Shown here in pieces: positions 52,587 through 61,866 of a stretch of 64,000 nucleotides of DNA. The translations under genes were made by a program, and so were the position numbers. Positions within the stretch are counted from its first letter, which is position 1; every line of letters begins with the position of its first letter. Under the pieces are notes generated by a model, which was given only the letters and a program-made list of their open reading frames with translations, was not told the origin of the DNA and made no database searches. Origin of the DNA: Spongiactinospora rosea (lineage in GTDB: Bacteria > Actinomycetota > Actinomycetes > Streptosporangiales > Streptosporangiaceae); the NCBI RefSeq assembly GCF_003315795.1, contig NZ_QMEY01000031.1, positions 36,052 through 100,051 of the forward strand, read 5' to 3'.

Positions 52587-53615
52587 TTGGGAGCGCGCGC
52601 GGCCGTCGCCGGAGCGAGCGGATACGCGGGGGGTGAGCTGCTGCGCCTGCTGCTGGGCCACCCCGAGCTGGAGATCGGCGCGCTGACCGCCGGGTCCAAT
52701 TCCGGCGCCCTCCTCGGTGACCACCAGCCCCACCTCGCCCAGCTCGCCGACCGCAGGCTGCTGGACACCACCCCCGAGACCCTGGACGGGCACGACGTCG
52801 TCTTCCTGGCGCTGCCGCACGGCAGGTCCGCCGAGCTGGCCGCGAGCCTCGGCTCGGCCACCCTGGTGGTCGACTGCGGCGCCGACCACCGGCTGACCGA
52901 TCCCGCCGCCTGGGAGCACTTCTACGGCGGCCCGCACGCGGGCGCCTGGCCGTACGGCCTGCCCGAGCTTCCCGGGCAGCGCGAGCGCCTGCGCGCGACC
53001 CGCAGGATCGCCGTGCCAGGCTGCTATCCGACCGCCGTGACCCTCGCCCTCGCGCCCGCCTTCGCCGCCGGCATGGCGGGCTCCGACGTGGTCGTGGTCG
53101 CGGCCAGCGGCACCAGCGGCGCCGGGCGATCGCCGAAGCCCCACCTGCTCGCCAGCGAGGTGATGGGCTCGGTCAGCGCCTACGGCGTGGGCGGCGTCCA
53201 CCGCCACACCCCCGAAATGGAACAGAACCTCGCGGCCGTGGCGGGCACCGCCGTGCGGGTCTCCTTCACTCCGACCCTCGCCCCGATGAGCCGCGGCATC
53301 CTCGCCACCTGCACCGCCCCGGCCGCACCCGGCGTCACGGCGGGCGCGCTGCGCGAGGCGTACCACGCGGCGACCGCCGGCGAGCCGTTCCTGCGCCTGC
53401 TGCCCGAGGGCACCTGGCCCGCCACCGCCATGACGACCGGCTCCAACACCGCGGCCCTCCAGGTGACCCTGGACGAGCGGGCGGGCCGGATCATCGCCGT
53501 CATCGCCATCGACAACCTCACCAAAGGCACCGCCGGAGGCGCGATCCAAAGCGCCAACCTCGCTCTCGGCCTGCCGGAAGAAGCCGGCCTTCCCCTCAAC
53601 GGAGTCGCTCCATGA
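52587..53615 (+). CDS. argC: N-acetyl-gamma-glutamyl-phosphate reductase
   Basis: 342 residues. It reduces N-acetylglutamyl phosphate to the semialdehyde, the third step of arginine synthesis. The N-terminal NADPH loop AAVAGASGYAGGELLRLLLGHP, catalytic Cys146 in IAVPGCYPTA and the C-terminal DNLTKGTAGGAIQ are typical. The start is TTG 52587 with GAGGAG ten bases upstream. It is the first gene of argCJBDFR under the ARG box and overlaps argJ by four bases. Confidence 0.95.
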   Translation: MGARAAVAGASGYAGGELLRLLLGHPELEIGALTAGSNSGALLGDHQPHLAQLADRRLLDTTPETLDGHDVVFLALPHGRSAELAASLGSATLVVDCGADHRLTDPAAWEHFYGGPHAGAWPYGLPELPGQRERLRATRRIAVPGCYPTAVTLALAPAFAAGMAGSDVVVVAASGTSGAGRSPKPHLLASEVMGSVSAYGVGGVHRHTPEMEQNLAAVAGTAVRVSFTPTLAPMSRGILATCTAPAAPGVTAGALREAYHAATAGEPFLRLLPEGTWPATAMTTGSNTAALQVTLDERAGRIIAVIAIDNLTKGTAGGAIQSANLALGLPEEAGLPLNGVAP

Positions 53616-54763
53616 GCGTTACCGCACCACTCGGATTCAGGGCGGCGGGCGTCGCCGCCGGGCTCAAGTCGGGCGACCAGCGCGACCTCGCGCTCGTGGT
53701 CAACGACGGGCCCTCCCACGCCGCCGCGGGGGTCTTCACCGCCAACCGCGTCCAGGCGGCCCCGGTGCTGTGGTCCCGCCAGGTGCTCGCGGGCGGACGG
53801 GTCACCGCGGTCGTCCTCAACTCCGGCGGGGCCAACGCCTGCACCGGCCCCGAGGGGTTCCAGGACACCCACGCCACCGCCGAGAAGGCCGCCGCGCTGC
53901 TCGGCGAGTCAGCAGGCGAGATCGCCGTCTGCTCCACCGGGCTGATCGGCGAGCGGTTGCCCATGGACGCACTGCTGGCGGGCGTGGAGTCCGCCGCCGG
54001 GCAGCTCAGCAGGGACGGCGGGCTGCCCGCCGCCGACGCGATCCGCACCACCGACACGGTCTCCAAGATCTCCTTCCGCCGCGGCGACGGCTACATGGTG
54101 GGCGGCATGGCCAAGGGCGCGGGCATGCTCGCCCCCGGCCTGGCCACCATGCTCTGCGTGATCACCACCGACGCCGACGTGCCCGCCGACCGCCTCGACG
54201 CGGTGCTGCGCGCGGCCACCGCGGTCACCTTCGACCGCCTGGACACCGACGGCTGCATGTCCACCAACGACACCGTGCTGCTGCTGGCCAGCGGCGCCGC
54301 CGGGGTCACCCCGGCCGAGGCCGAGTTCGCCGAGAAGGTCACCGAGGTCTGCGCCGACCTCGCCAGGCAGCTCCTGGTCGACGCCGAGGGCGCCACCAAG
54401 GCCGTCGCCATCGAGGTCATCGGCGCGGCCACCGTGGCCGACGCGGTCACCGTGGGCCGCGCGGTGGCCCGCAGCAACCTGTTCAAGTGCGCCGTGCACG
54501 GCGAGGACCCCAACTGGGGCCGGGTCCTGTCCGCGGTCGGCACCACCGACGCGGCGTTCGAGCCCGAGCGCGTCAACGTGGCGATCAACGGCATCTGGAT
54601 CTGCCGCGGCGGCGCGGCCGGCGACGACCGGAGCAAGGTGGACCTGCGCCCCCGCGATGTCACCGTCACCATCGACCTGTCGGCCGGCAGCGAGTCCGCC
54701 ACCATCCACACCACCGACCTGACCGCCGCCTACGTCCACGAGAACTCGGCGTACTCCACATGA
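53612..54763 (+). CDS. argJ: Bifunctional ornithine acetyltransferase / N-acetylglutamate synthase
   Basis: 383 residues. It moves acetyl from N-acetylornithine to glutamate and so recycles the acetyl group. The precursor cleaves itself before the conserved Thr179 in MLAPGLATMLC to give alpha and beta chains. STNDTV and the NSGGANACTG loop are also present, and the end, VHENSAYST, matches the family C-terminus. ATG 53612 overlaps argC and the end overlaps argB, each by ATGA. Confidence 0.95.
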   Translation: MSVTAPLGFRAAGVAAGLKSGDQRDLALVVNDGPSHAAAGVFTANRVQAAPVLWSRQVLAGGRVTAVVLNSGGANACTGPEGFQDTHATAEKAAALLGESAGEIAVCSTGLIGERLPMDALLAGVESAAGQLSRDGGLPAADAIRTTDTVSKISFRRGDGYMVGGMAKGAGMLAPGLATMLCVITTDADVPADRLDAVLRAATAVTFDRLDTDGCMSTNDTVLLLASGAAGVTPAEAEFAEKVTEVCADLARQLLVDAEGATKAVAIEVIGAATVADAVTVGRAVARSNLFKCAVHGEDPNWGRVLSAVGTTDAAFEPERVNVAINGIWICRGGAAGDDRSKVDLRPRDVTVTIDLSAGSESATIHTTDLTAAYVHENSAYST

Positions 54764-55692
54764 GCGACCTCACCGCCGCCACGAAGGCCGCGACGCTGAT
54801 CGAGGCGCTGCCCTGGCTGGCCGAGTTCCACGGCGCGACCGTCGTCATCAAGTACGGCGGCAACGCCATGACCGACGACGAACTCAAGGCCGCGTTCGCC
54901 GAGGACGTGGTGTTCCTGCGCTACGCGGGGCTGCGGCCGGTGGTCGTACACGGCGGCGGCCCGCAGATCAGCGCCCACCTCGACCGGCTCGGCATCGAGT
55001 CCAGCTTCACCGCCGGGCTGCGGGTCACCAGTCCCGAGGCCATGGAAGTGGTCAGGATGGTGCTGGTCGGGCAGGTCAACCGGGACGTGGTCGGGCTGAT
55101 CAACGACCACGGCCCGTTCGCGGTGGGCATGTCCGGCGAGGACGCCCACCTGTTCACCGCCGCCCGCAAGTACGCCGTCGTGGACGGCGAGCAGGTCGAC
55201 ATCGGGCAGGTCGGCGACATCGTCAAGGTGGAGGCCGGAGCCGTGCGCGCGCTGCTGGACAACGGGCGCATCCCCGTGATCAGCAGCATCGCCAGAGGCG
55301 AGGACGGCACCGTCTACAACGTCAACGCCGACACCGCCGCCGCCGAGCTGGCCGTCGCGCTCGGCGCGCAGAAGCTGGTGGTCCTCACCGACGTCGAGGG
55401 CCTGTACGCCGACTGGCCCGCGAGCGGCGAGATCATCAGCAGCATCACCGACGACGAGCTGGCGACGCTGCTCCCGTCCCTGTCCAGCGGCATGCTGCCC
55501 AAGATGGGGGCCTGCCTCACCGCCGTGCGCGGCGGAGTGCCGCAGGCACACGTACTGGACGGGCGGGTGCCGCACGCCCTGCTCCTGGAGGTCTTCACCG
55601 ACGAGGGCGTGGGCACCATGGTGGTCCCCACGGGCACGTCCGGCGGCCCCGGAGAAACGGCAGAAACCGACGACCAGGAGGTCCAAGCGTGA
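54760..55692 (+). CDS. argB: Acetylglutamate kinase
   Basis: 310 residues of the amino acid kinase fold. VVIKYGGNAM (ATP Lys), PVVVHGGGPQIS, RVTSPEAMEVVRMVL, YNVNADTAAAELAVAL and LTDVEGLY mark the substrate and ATP sites. It phosphorylates N-acetylglutamate, usually the arginine-inhibited step. The N-terminal extension with a helix (DLTAATKAATLIEALPWLAE) is of the kind that forms arginine-sensitive hexamers. ATG 54760 overlaps argJ and the end overlaps argD (GTGA). Confidence 0.95.
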   Translation: MSDLTAATKAATLIEALPWLAEFHGATVVIKYGGNAMTDDELKAAFAEDVVFLRYAGLRPVVVHGGGPQISAHLDRLGIESSFTAGLRVTSPEAMEVVRMVLVGQVNRDVVGLINDHGPFAVGMSGEDAHLFTAARKYAVVDGEQVDIGQVGDIVKVEAGAVRALLDNGRIPVISSIARGEDGTVYNVNADTAAAELAVALGAQKLVVLTDVEGLYADWPASGEIISSITDDELATLLPSLSSGMLPKMGACLTAVRGGVPQAHVLDGRVPHALLLEVFTDEGVGTMVVPTGTSGGPGETAETDDQEVQA

Positions 55693-56903
55693 GCCCGCAC
55701 GGCGACGCCGCATCCGCCGATTCCCAGGACCTGAAGGAACGCTTCGAGGCGGCCTTCATGCCCAACTACGGGGTCCCGTCCCCCGTGCTGGCGCGCGGCC
55801 TCGGCTGCCGCGTCTGGGACGTGGACGGGCGCGAGTACCTGGACCTGATCGGCGGCATCGCGGTCAGCTCGCTCGGCCACGCCCACCCCGCCCTGGTCCA
55901 GGCCGTCTCCGACCAGGTAGCGACGCTGGCGCACACCTCCAACCTGTTCGTGCACAAGCCCGAGGTGCTGCTCGCCGAGCGGCTGCTCGACCTGCTCGAC
56001 GCCCCCGGCCGGGTGTTCCTCGCCAACTCCGGCACCGAGGCCAACGAGTGCGCGCTGAAGCTGGTGCTCAAGTACGGCAAGGCCAGGGGCCGCAACTACG
56101 TGGTCGCCGCGGAGAACGGCTTCCACGGCCGCACGCTCGGCGCGCTGTCCCTCACCGGCAAGGCGTCCATCCGCGACCAGTTCGGGCCCTTCCCGCTGGA
56201 CGTCCGCTTCGTTCCCTACGGCGACGCCGACGCGCTCAAGAACGCCGTCACCGACCAGTGCGCCGGCATCTTCCTTGAGCCCACCCAGGGCGAGGCCGGC
56301 GTTCTCACGCCGCCGGACGGCTACTTCGCCGCCGCCAGGGAGATCTGCGACGCCACCGGCGCGCTGCTGGTCGCCGACGAGATCCAGTCGGGCATCGGCC
56401 GGACCGGCTACTGGTTCGCCCACCAGGCCGAAGGCCCGCTCCCCGACATCCTCACCCTGGCCAAGGGCCTCGGCGGGGGCATGCCGATCGGCGCGTGCAT
56501 CGGGCTCGGCGACGCGGGCACGCTGTTCGCCAAGGGCGACCACGGCTCGACGTTCGGCGGCAACCCGGTCTCGTGCGCGGCGGCCCTGGCCGTGCTCGAC
56601 ACGATCGAACGCGAGGGCCTGCTGGAGCAGGCGTACTCGGCCGGGGTGGCGCTGTCCCGCGGCATCGCCTCGATCCGCCACCCGCTGCTCGCCGGGGTCC
56701 GCGGGCGCGGCCTGTGGCTCGGCGTCCTGCTCACCGCCGATCTCGCCCCCCAGGTCCAGGCCGCCGCCCTGCGCGCCGGGTTCCTCGTCAACGCGGTAAA
56801 ACCCGGTGCGCTCCGGCTGGCCCCGCCGCTGCTGATCACCGAGGCCGAGATCGCCTCCTTCGTCGCCGCACTGCCCGCGATCCTGTCGGAGGTACTGCCA
56901 TGA
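55689..56903 (+). CDS. argD: Acetylornithine aminotransferase
   Basis: 404-residue class III PLP aminotransferase. The PLP Lys259 lies in DILTLAKGLGGGMPIGA; VADEIQSGIGRTG, NSGTEANECALKLVLKYG and FHGRTLGALSLTGK are family motifs. It converts N-acetylglutamate semialdehyde to N-acetylornithine. GTG 55689 overlaps argB and the end overlaps argF (ATGA), continuing the coupled chain. Confidence 0.95.
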   Translation: MSPHGDAASADSQDLKERFEAAFMPNYGVPSPVLARGLGCRVWDVDGREYLDLIGGIAVSSLGHAHPALVQAVSDQVATLAHTSNLFVHKPEVLLAERLLDLLDAPGRVFLANSGTEANECALKLVLKYGKARGRNYVVAAENGFHGRTLGALSLTGKASIRDQFGPFPLDVRFVPYGDADALKNAVTDQCAGIFLEPTQGEAGVLTPPDGYFAAAREICDATGALLVADEIQSGIGRTGYWFAHQAEGPLPDILTLAKGLGGGMPIGACIGLGDAGTLFAKGDHGSTFGGNPVSCAAALAVLDTIEREGLLEQAYSAGVALSRGIASIRHPLLAGVRGRGLWLGVLLTADLAPQVQAAALRAGFLVNAVKPGALRLAPPLLITEAEIASFVAALPAILSEVLP

Positions 56904-57823
56904 CCAGGCACTTCCTGCGCGATGACGACCTGTCGCCGGCCGAGCAGGCCCAGGTCCTGGACCTGGCCGACGCGATGAAGAAGGACCGCTTCGGCCACCG
57001 GCCGCTGGCCGGTCCGCAGACGGTCGCCGTGCTGTTCGACAAGCACTCCACCCGCACGCGCATCTCCTTCGCCACCGGCATCGCCGATCTCGGCGGCCAG
57101 CCGCTGGTCATCGACGCGGGCAGCTCCCAGATGGGCCGGGGCGAGCCGATCGAGGACACCGCGCGGGTGCTGTCCCGCCAGGTCGCCGCCGTGGTGTGGC
57201 GCACCTACGGCCAGGAGCGCATCGAGGCCATGGCCGCGGCCGCCACCGTGCCGGTGGTCAACGCCCTCACCGACGCCTTCCACCCCTGCCAGATCCTCGC
57301 CGACCTGCAGACCATCCGGGAACGCACCGGCGCCCTGGCCGGACTCAGCCTCACCTACCTGGGCGACGGCGCCAACAACATGGCCCACTCCTACCTGCTC
57401 GGCGGCGCCACCGCCGGGATGCACGTACGGATCGGCGCGCCCCCCGGCTACCAGCCGGACGCGCTGATCCTGGACAAGGCCGCCACCATCGCCGCCCGCA
57501 CCGGCGGGTCCGTCGTGGCCGTCTCCGACCCCGCCGCTGCCGTGCGCGGCGCGCACGTCATCGCCACCGACACCTGGGTGTCGATGGGCCAGGAGGACAA
57601 GGACGAGCGGATCGCCGCGCTGATGCCGTACCAGGTCTGCGCCGAGCTGCTTGAGCACGCCGCCCCCGACGCCGTCGTCCTGCACTGCCTGCCCGCCTAC
57701 CGCGGCCTGGAGATCACCGCCGAGGTCATCGACGGACCGCACAGCGCCGTATGGGACCAGGCCGAGAACCGGTTGCACGCGCAGAAGGCGCTGCTCGCGT
57801 TCTTAATGGAGAGCGCGTCGTGA
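56900..57823 (+). CDS. argF: Ornithine carbamoyltransferase
   Basis: 307 residues. Carbamoyl-phosphate site STRTRISF (about 50-57), DAFHPCQILADLQT, ornithine loop ATDTWVSMGQE and HCLPAYRG are all intact. It makes citrulline from ornithine. ATG 56900 overlaps argD by four bases, and the stop overlaps the GTG of argR, so the biosynthetic genes and their regulator are translated in one run. Confidence 0.95.
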   Translation: MTRHFLRDDDLSPAEQAQVLDLADAMKKDRFGHRPLAGPQTVAVLFDKHSTRTRISFATGIADLGGQPLVIDAGSSQMGRGEPIEDTARVLSRQVAAVVWRTYGQERIEAMAAAATVPVVNALTDAFHPCQILADLQTIRERTGALAGLSLTYLGDGANNMAHSYLLGGATAGMHVRIGAPPGYQPDALILDKAATIAARTGGSVVAVSDPAAAVRGAHVIATDTWVSMGQEDKDERIAALMPYQVCAELLEHAAPDAVVLHCLPAYRGLEITAEVIDGPHSAVWDQAENRLHAQKALLAFLMESAS

Positions 57824-58341
57824 CCATCCCGGCGACCAAGGCGGCCAGGCAGGCCCGCATCACCGAGCTCCTGCGCCGCGAGGCCGTGCGCTCCCAGCCC
57901 GAGCTGGCCAGGATGCTCGCCGAGAGCGGCGTGGAGGTCACCCAGGCGACGCTCTCGCGCGACCTGGACGAGCTGGGCGCGCTGCGGCTGCGCGCCGAGG
58001 ACGGCTCGCTGGTCTACGCGCTGCCCGGCGAGGGCGGCGCGCGCATCCAGCCGCGCCGCCTGGGCGCGGGGGAGAGCCCCGCCGCCCGGCTGCGCCGCAT
58101 CGCCGAAGAACTGCTGGTCTCGGCCGAGGCGTCGGCCAACCTGGTGATCGCCCGCACCCCGCCGGGGGCCGCGCAGTTCCTCGCCTCGGCGATCGACCAC
58201 GCCGGCTGGGAGACCATCCTCGGCACGGTCGCGGGAGACGACACGATCCTCGTCATCAGCCGGGACCCGCAGGGTGGCCAGGCCGTGGCCGACGCCCTGC
58301 TCAAGGCGGCCGATCGACGTACCTGGCCCGCGTCGCCCTGA
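57820..58341 (+). CDS. argR: Arginine repressor
   Basis: 173 residues. An N-terminal winged helix-turn-helix (ARITELLRREAVRSQPELARMLAESGVEVTQATLSRDLDEL) is joined to the C-terminal arginine-binding hexamerisation domain (NLVIARTPPGAAQFLASAIDHAGWETILGTVAGDDTILVI). With arginine it should bind the ARG box before argC. GTG 57820 overlaps argF by four bases; the open frame extends 23 codons upstream inside argF without a ribosome site. Confidence 0.95.
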   Translation: MTIPATKAARQARITELLRREAVRSQPELARMLAESGVEVTQATLSRDLDELGALRLRAEDGSLVYALPGEGGARIQPRRLGAGESPAARLRRIAEELLVSAEASANLVIARTPPGAAQFLASAIDHAGWETILGTVAGDDTILVISRDPQGGQAVADALLKAADRRTWPASP

Positions 58342-58399
58342 CGCGGGCTCACCCGACCCCGCCCATCCGGAAGCCCAGATATCGGGAAGCTGATTCGCC

Positions 58400-59596
58400 A
58401 TGAACGACCGCGTCGTACTCGCCTACTCCGGCGGCCTGGACACCTCCGTCGCCATCCCGTTCCTCGCCGAGAAGATGGGGGCCGAGGTGGTCGCCGTCGC
58501 GGTGGACGTCGGTCAGGGTGGCGAGGACATGGAGGTCATCAGGCGGCGGGCGATCGACTGCGGCGCCGTGGAGTCCGTCGTGGTCGACGCCCGCGAGGAG
58601 TTCGCGGCCCGGTACTGCGTGCCCGCGCTCCAGGCCAACGCCCTCTACATGGACCGCTACCCGCTGGTGTCCGCGCTGTCGCGGCCGCTGATCGTCGAGC
58701 ACCTGGTGGCCGCGGCCAGGGAGTTCGGCGGCACCCATGTCTCGCACGGCTGCACCGGCAAGGGCAACGACCAGGTCCGCTTCGAGGCGGGCCTCGCCGC
58801 GCTGGCCCCCGAGCTGCAGGTGATCGCTCCGGCCCGCGACCACGCCTGGACCCGCGACAAGGCCATCGCCTTCGCCGAGGAGAAGGGCCTGCCGATCGAC
58901 GTCACCAAGCGGTCCCCGTACTCGATCGACCAGAACATCTGGGGCAGGGCCATCGAGACCGGCTTCCTTGAGGACATCTGGAACGGCCCCTCGGAGGAGG
59001 TCTACGCCTACACCGCCGACCCGGCGGGCCCCCGCGAGCCCGACGAGGTGGTGATCACCTTCGACCGCGGCGTGCCGGTGGCCCTCGACGGCAGGGCGCT
59101 GACGCCGTTCGAGATCATCGCCGAGCTGAACGACCGCGCGGGCGCGCACGGCGTCGGCCGCATCGACCTGGTCGAGGACCGCCTGGTGGGCATCAAGTCA
59201 CGGGAGATCTACGAGGCGCCGGGCGCGATCACCCTGATCGCCGCCCACATGGAGCTGGAGAACGTCACCGTCGAGCGCGACCTCGCCAGGTTCAAGCGCG
59301 GCGTCGACCAGCGCTGGACCGAACTCGTCTACGACGGGCTGTGGACCTCCCCGCTGAAGAGGGCCCTGGACGCCTTCATCGCGGAGGCCCAGCGCCACGT
59401 CACCGGCGAGATCAGAATGATCCTGCACGGAGGCAGGGCGGTCGTCACCGGACGCCGCTCCGAAGCGTCCCTGTACGACTTCAGCCTCGCCACATACGAC
59501 ACCGGCGACACGTTCGACCAGTCGTCGGCCAAGGGCTTCGTGGAATTGTGGAGCCTGCCATCGAAGATCGCCGCGGCTCGCGACACCCGCAGGTGA
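58400..59596 (+). CDS. argG: Argininosuccinate synthase
   Basis: 398 residues. It joins citrulline and aspartate using ATP. The P-loop VLAYSGGLDTSVAIPFL, HGCTGKGNDQVRFE, YSIDQNIWGRAIE and the C-terminal SSAKGFVELW are typical. It starts at ATG 58400, 58 bp after argR. I see no clear ARG box in that gap, so it may be read through from argC or have its own weak promoter. A long perfect hairpin follows. Confidence 0.95.
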   Translation: MNDRVVLAYSGGLDTSVAIPFLAEKMGAEVVAVAVDVGQGGEDMEVIRRRAIDCGAVESVVVDAREEFAARYCVPALQANALYMDRYPLVSALSRPLIVEHLVAAAREFGGTHVSHGCTGKGNDQVRFEAGLAALAPELQVIAPARDHAWTRDKAIAFAEEKGLPIDVTKRSPYSIDQNIWGRAIETGFLEDIWNGPSEEVYAYTADPAGPREPDEVVITFDRGVPVALDGRALTPFEIIAELNDRAGAHGVGRIDLVEDRLVGIKSREIYEAPGAITLIAAHMELENVTVERDLARFKRGVDQRWTELVYDGLWTSPLKRALDAFIAEAQRHVTGEIRMILHGGRAVVTGRRSEASLYDFSLATYDTGDTFDQSSAKGFVELWSLPSKIAAARDTRR

Positions 59597-59606
59597 ACCA
59601 CCTCAC

Positions 59607-59638
59607 CGCGCCGGTCACCTCGGCTGGTGACCGGCGCG
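59607..59638 (+). terminator. Hairpin between argG and argH
   Basis: CGCGCCGGTCACC (59607-59619) and GGTGACCGGCGCG (59626-59638) form a perfect 13-bp stem with a 6-nt loop, 10 bases after the argG stop. There is no T-run. It probably ends most argG transcripts, so argH would need its own promoter (TAAGGT at 59675-59680 is a possible -10). Confidence 0.7.
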
Positions 59639-59707
59639 TCGCATGGACGCGCTCAAGTGGTGCGCGGGTCGGAGTAAGGTCGCGGAAGGATAAGGGAGGG
59701 AGACACG

Positions 59708-61126
59708 GTGAGTGAGGGTGGCAAGCCGATGCGGTTGTGGGGCGGCCGGTTCGAGGGGGGTCCCGCCGACGCGCTGACGCGCCTGTCGGTGAGTGTTCAG
59801 TTCGACTGGCGGCTCGCGCCGTACGACCTGCTGGCCTCCCGGGCGCACGCCCGGGTCCTGAACCGGGCGGGGCTGCTGGACGACGACGAGCTGAGCCGCA
59901 TGATCGGCGCGCTCGACGACCTGGAGCGCGCCTGCGTGTCCGGGGAGTTCCGGCCCACGGTGGCCGACGAGGACGTCCACACGGCGCTGGAGCGCGGGCT
60001 GCTGGAGCGGCTCGGCGCGCTCGGCGGCAAGCTGCGGGCCGGCCGCAGCCGTAACGACCAGGTGGCCACCGACCTGCGGCTCTACCTGCGCGACCATGTC
60101 AGGCACATCGTGTCCAGGCTAGTCGAGCTGGAGACGGCGCTGATGAGCCAGGCCGAGCAGCACACCGAGACGGCCGCGCCGGGCATGACCCACCTGCAGC
60201 ACGCCCAGCCGGTGGCATTCGGCCACCAGCTCCTCGCGCACGTCCACGCCTTCGCCCGCGACATCGACCGGCTGCGCGACTGGGACCGCCGGGCCGCGGT
60301 CTCCCCGCTGGGCGCCGGCGCCCTCGCTGGCTCCTCCCTGCCGCTCGACCCGCAGACCGTGGCCGAGGAGCTGGGCTTCGGCTCGGCCGCCCCCAACTCG
60401 ATGGATGCCGTGGCCGACCGCGACTTCGCCGCCGAGTTCCTGTTCTGCGCCGCGATGATCGGCGTCCACCTGTCCAGGCTGGGCGAGGAGATCGTCCTGT
60501 GGGCCTCCCAGGAGTTCCGCTGGATCGAGATGGACGACGCCTACTCGACCGGCTCCTCGATCATGCCGCAGAAGAAGAACCCCGACGTCGCCGAGCTGGC
60601 CAGGGGCAAGTCCGGGCGGCTGATCGGCGCGCTGACCACGCTGCTCACCGTGCTGAAGGGCCTCCCGCTCACCTACAACCGCGACCTGCAGGAGGACAAG
60701 GAGCCGGTGTTCGACGCGGTCGACACGCTGCTGCTGGTGCTGCCCGCGGTCGCCGGGCTGGTCGCCACCATGCGGGTCAACACCGCGCGGCTGACCGCCA
60801 GCGCCCCCGACGGCTTCGCCCTCGCCACCGACCTGGCCGAGCTCCTGGTCCGCAAGGGCGTGCCGTTCCGCGACGCGCACGAGGCGGTCGGGCACCTGGT
60901 GGTGTGGTGCCAGGTCAACGACAAGACCCTCGACGAGATCACCGACGAGGAGCTGGCCAAGGTCTCTCCGCACTTCACCCCCGACTCCCGCGACGTCCTC
61001 AACGTGCCGGGCGCCCTGGCCGCCCGCAAGGCCCACGGCGGCACGGCCCCCGACCGGGTCCGCGACCAGCTCCTGTCGCTGCGCGAGGTCGTGGACGCCC
61101 AGGCGGCCTGGGCCGCGGGCGCGTGA
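59708..61126 (+). CDS. argH: Argininosuccinate lyase
   Basis: 472 residues of the fumarase/aspartase superfamily. It splits argininosuccinate to arginine and fumarate, the last step. The N-terminal LWGGRFEGGPADALTRLS, LRAGRSRNDQVATDLRLYL, TH-site MTHLQHAQPVAFGH and the signature GSSIMPQKKNPD are intact. GTG 59708 follows GGGAGGGAG with a 6-nt spacer. It is followed after one base by the DNA glycosylase gene. Confidence 0.95.
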   Translation: MSEGGKPMRLWGGRFEGGPADALTRLSVSVQFDWRLAPYDLLASRAHARVLNRAGLLDDDELSRMIGALDDLERACVSGEFRPTVADEDVHTALERGLLERLGALGGKLRAGRSRNDQVATDLRLYLRDHVRHIVSRLVELETALMSQAEQHTETAAPGMTHLQHAQPVAFGHQLLAHVHAFARDIDRLRDWDRRAAVSPLGAGALAGSSLPLDPQTVAEELGFGSAAPNSMDAVADRDFAAEFLFCAAMIGVHLSRLGEEIVLWASQEFRWIEMDDAYSTGSSIMPQKKNPDVAELARGKSGRLIGALTTLLTVLKGLPLTYNRDLQEDKEPVFDAVDTLLLVLPAVAGLVATMRVNTARLTASAPDGFALATDLAELLVRKGVPFRDAHEAVGHLVVWCQVNDKTLDEITDEELAKVSPHFTPDSRDVLNVPGALAARKAHGGTAPDRVRDQLLSLREVVDAQAAWAAGA

Positions 61127-61127
61127 C

Positions 61128-61754
61128 ATGCCCGCCGTACCGGGCCTGGCCCGCGACTTCTTCGCCCGTCCCGCCGAGGAGGTCGCGCCCGGCCTGCTCG
61201 GCACGGTCCTCGTCCACGGGCCGGTGGCGCTCCGGCTGACCGAGGTCGAGGCGTACGGCCTGCCGGGCGAAGATCCCGCGTCCCACACCTACCGGGGGAT
61301 GACCCGGCGCAACGAGGTGATGTTCGGGCCGCCCGGCCACCTGTACGTCTACTTCACCTACGGCATGCACTTCTGCGCCAACCTCGTCTGCCGCGGCGAG
61401 GGGGAGGGCTCGGCGGTGCTGCTGCGCGCGGGGGAGGTCATCGAGGGCGCGGCCGAGGCGCGCGAGCGGCGCGGCCCCGCCGTACGCGACCGCGACCTCG
61501 CCCGCGGCCCCGCGCGGCTGGCCACCGCGCTCGGCTTCGGCCGCGCGCACAACGGCCTGGACGCCTGCGACGGCGGTTCGCTGTCCGTCCGCCCCAGCCA
61601 GATGGACGGACTCGTGGTCCGGTCCGGCCCGCGCACCGGCATCTCCACGGGGGTGGACACGCCGTGGCGCTTCTGGATCGACGGAGACCCGACCGTCTCG
61701 CCTTACCGCGCCCACGTGCCCCGCCGCCGCGCCGCGGTCGCCCCGCGCGGGTGA
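61128..61754 (+). CDS. DNA-3-methyladenine glycosylase (AAG/MPG family)
   Basis: 208 residues of the mammalian-type alkyladenine glycosylase fold. ARDFFARPAEEVAPGLLG, the catalytic Glu region LTEVEAYGLPGEDPASHTYRGMTRRNEVMF and YVYFTYGMHFCANLV are diagnostic. It removes alkylated or deaminated purines. ATG 61128 lies one base after the argH stop; this argH-glycosylase-tyrS order is also seen in M. tuberculosis (Rv1659, Rv1688, Rv1689 encode these functions, the last two adjacent). Confidence 0.93.
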   Translation: MPAVPGLARDFFARPAEEVAPGLLGTVLVHGPVALRLTEVEAYGLPGEDPASHTYRGMTRRNEVMFGPPGHLYVYFTYGMHFCANLVCRGEGEGSAVLLRAGEVIEGAAEARERRGPAVRDRDLARGPARLATALGFGRAHNGLDACDGGSLSVRPSQMDGLVVRSGPRTGISTGVDTPWRFWIDGDPTVSPYRAHVPRRRAAVAPRG

Positions 61755-61809
61755 GGGTTTCGAGTGGCGGACTGGGCGTCCGATCGGGCAGGCTTTGCCG
61801 TACCGGGTC

Positions 61810-61827
61810 ATGCGCGCCGGCGCGCAT
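61810..61827. repeat. 18-bp perfect palindrome upstream of tyrS
   Basis: ATGCGCGCCGGCGCGCAT is self-complementary with no spacer and sits 40 bp before the tyrS start. Perhaps an operator; too little loop for a terminator. Confidence 0.5.
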
Positions 61828-61866
61828 CGGCTTCATACCAGTGACCGAACGACGAAAGTCAGGAAC

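Noticed and set aside
61755..61866. T-box riboswitch before tyrS
   Set aside because: The gap is only about 110 bp and lacks a specifier loop, the T-box sequence and a terminator/antiterminator pair.
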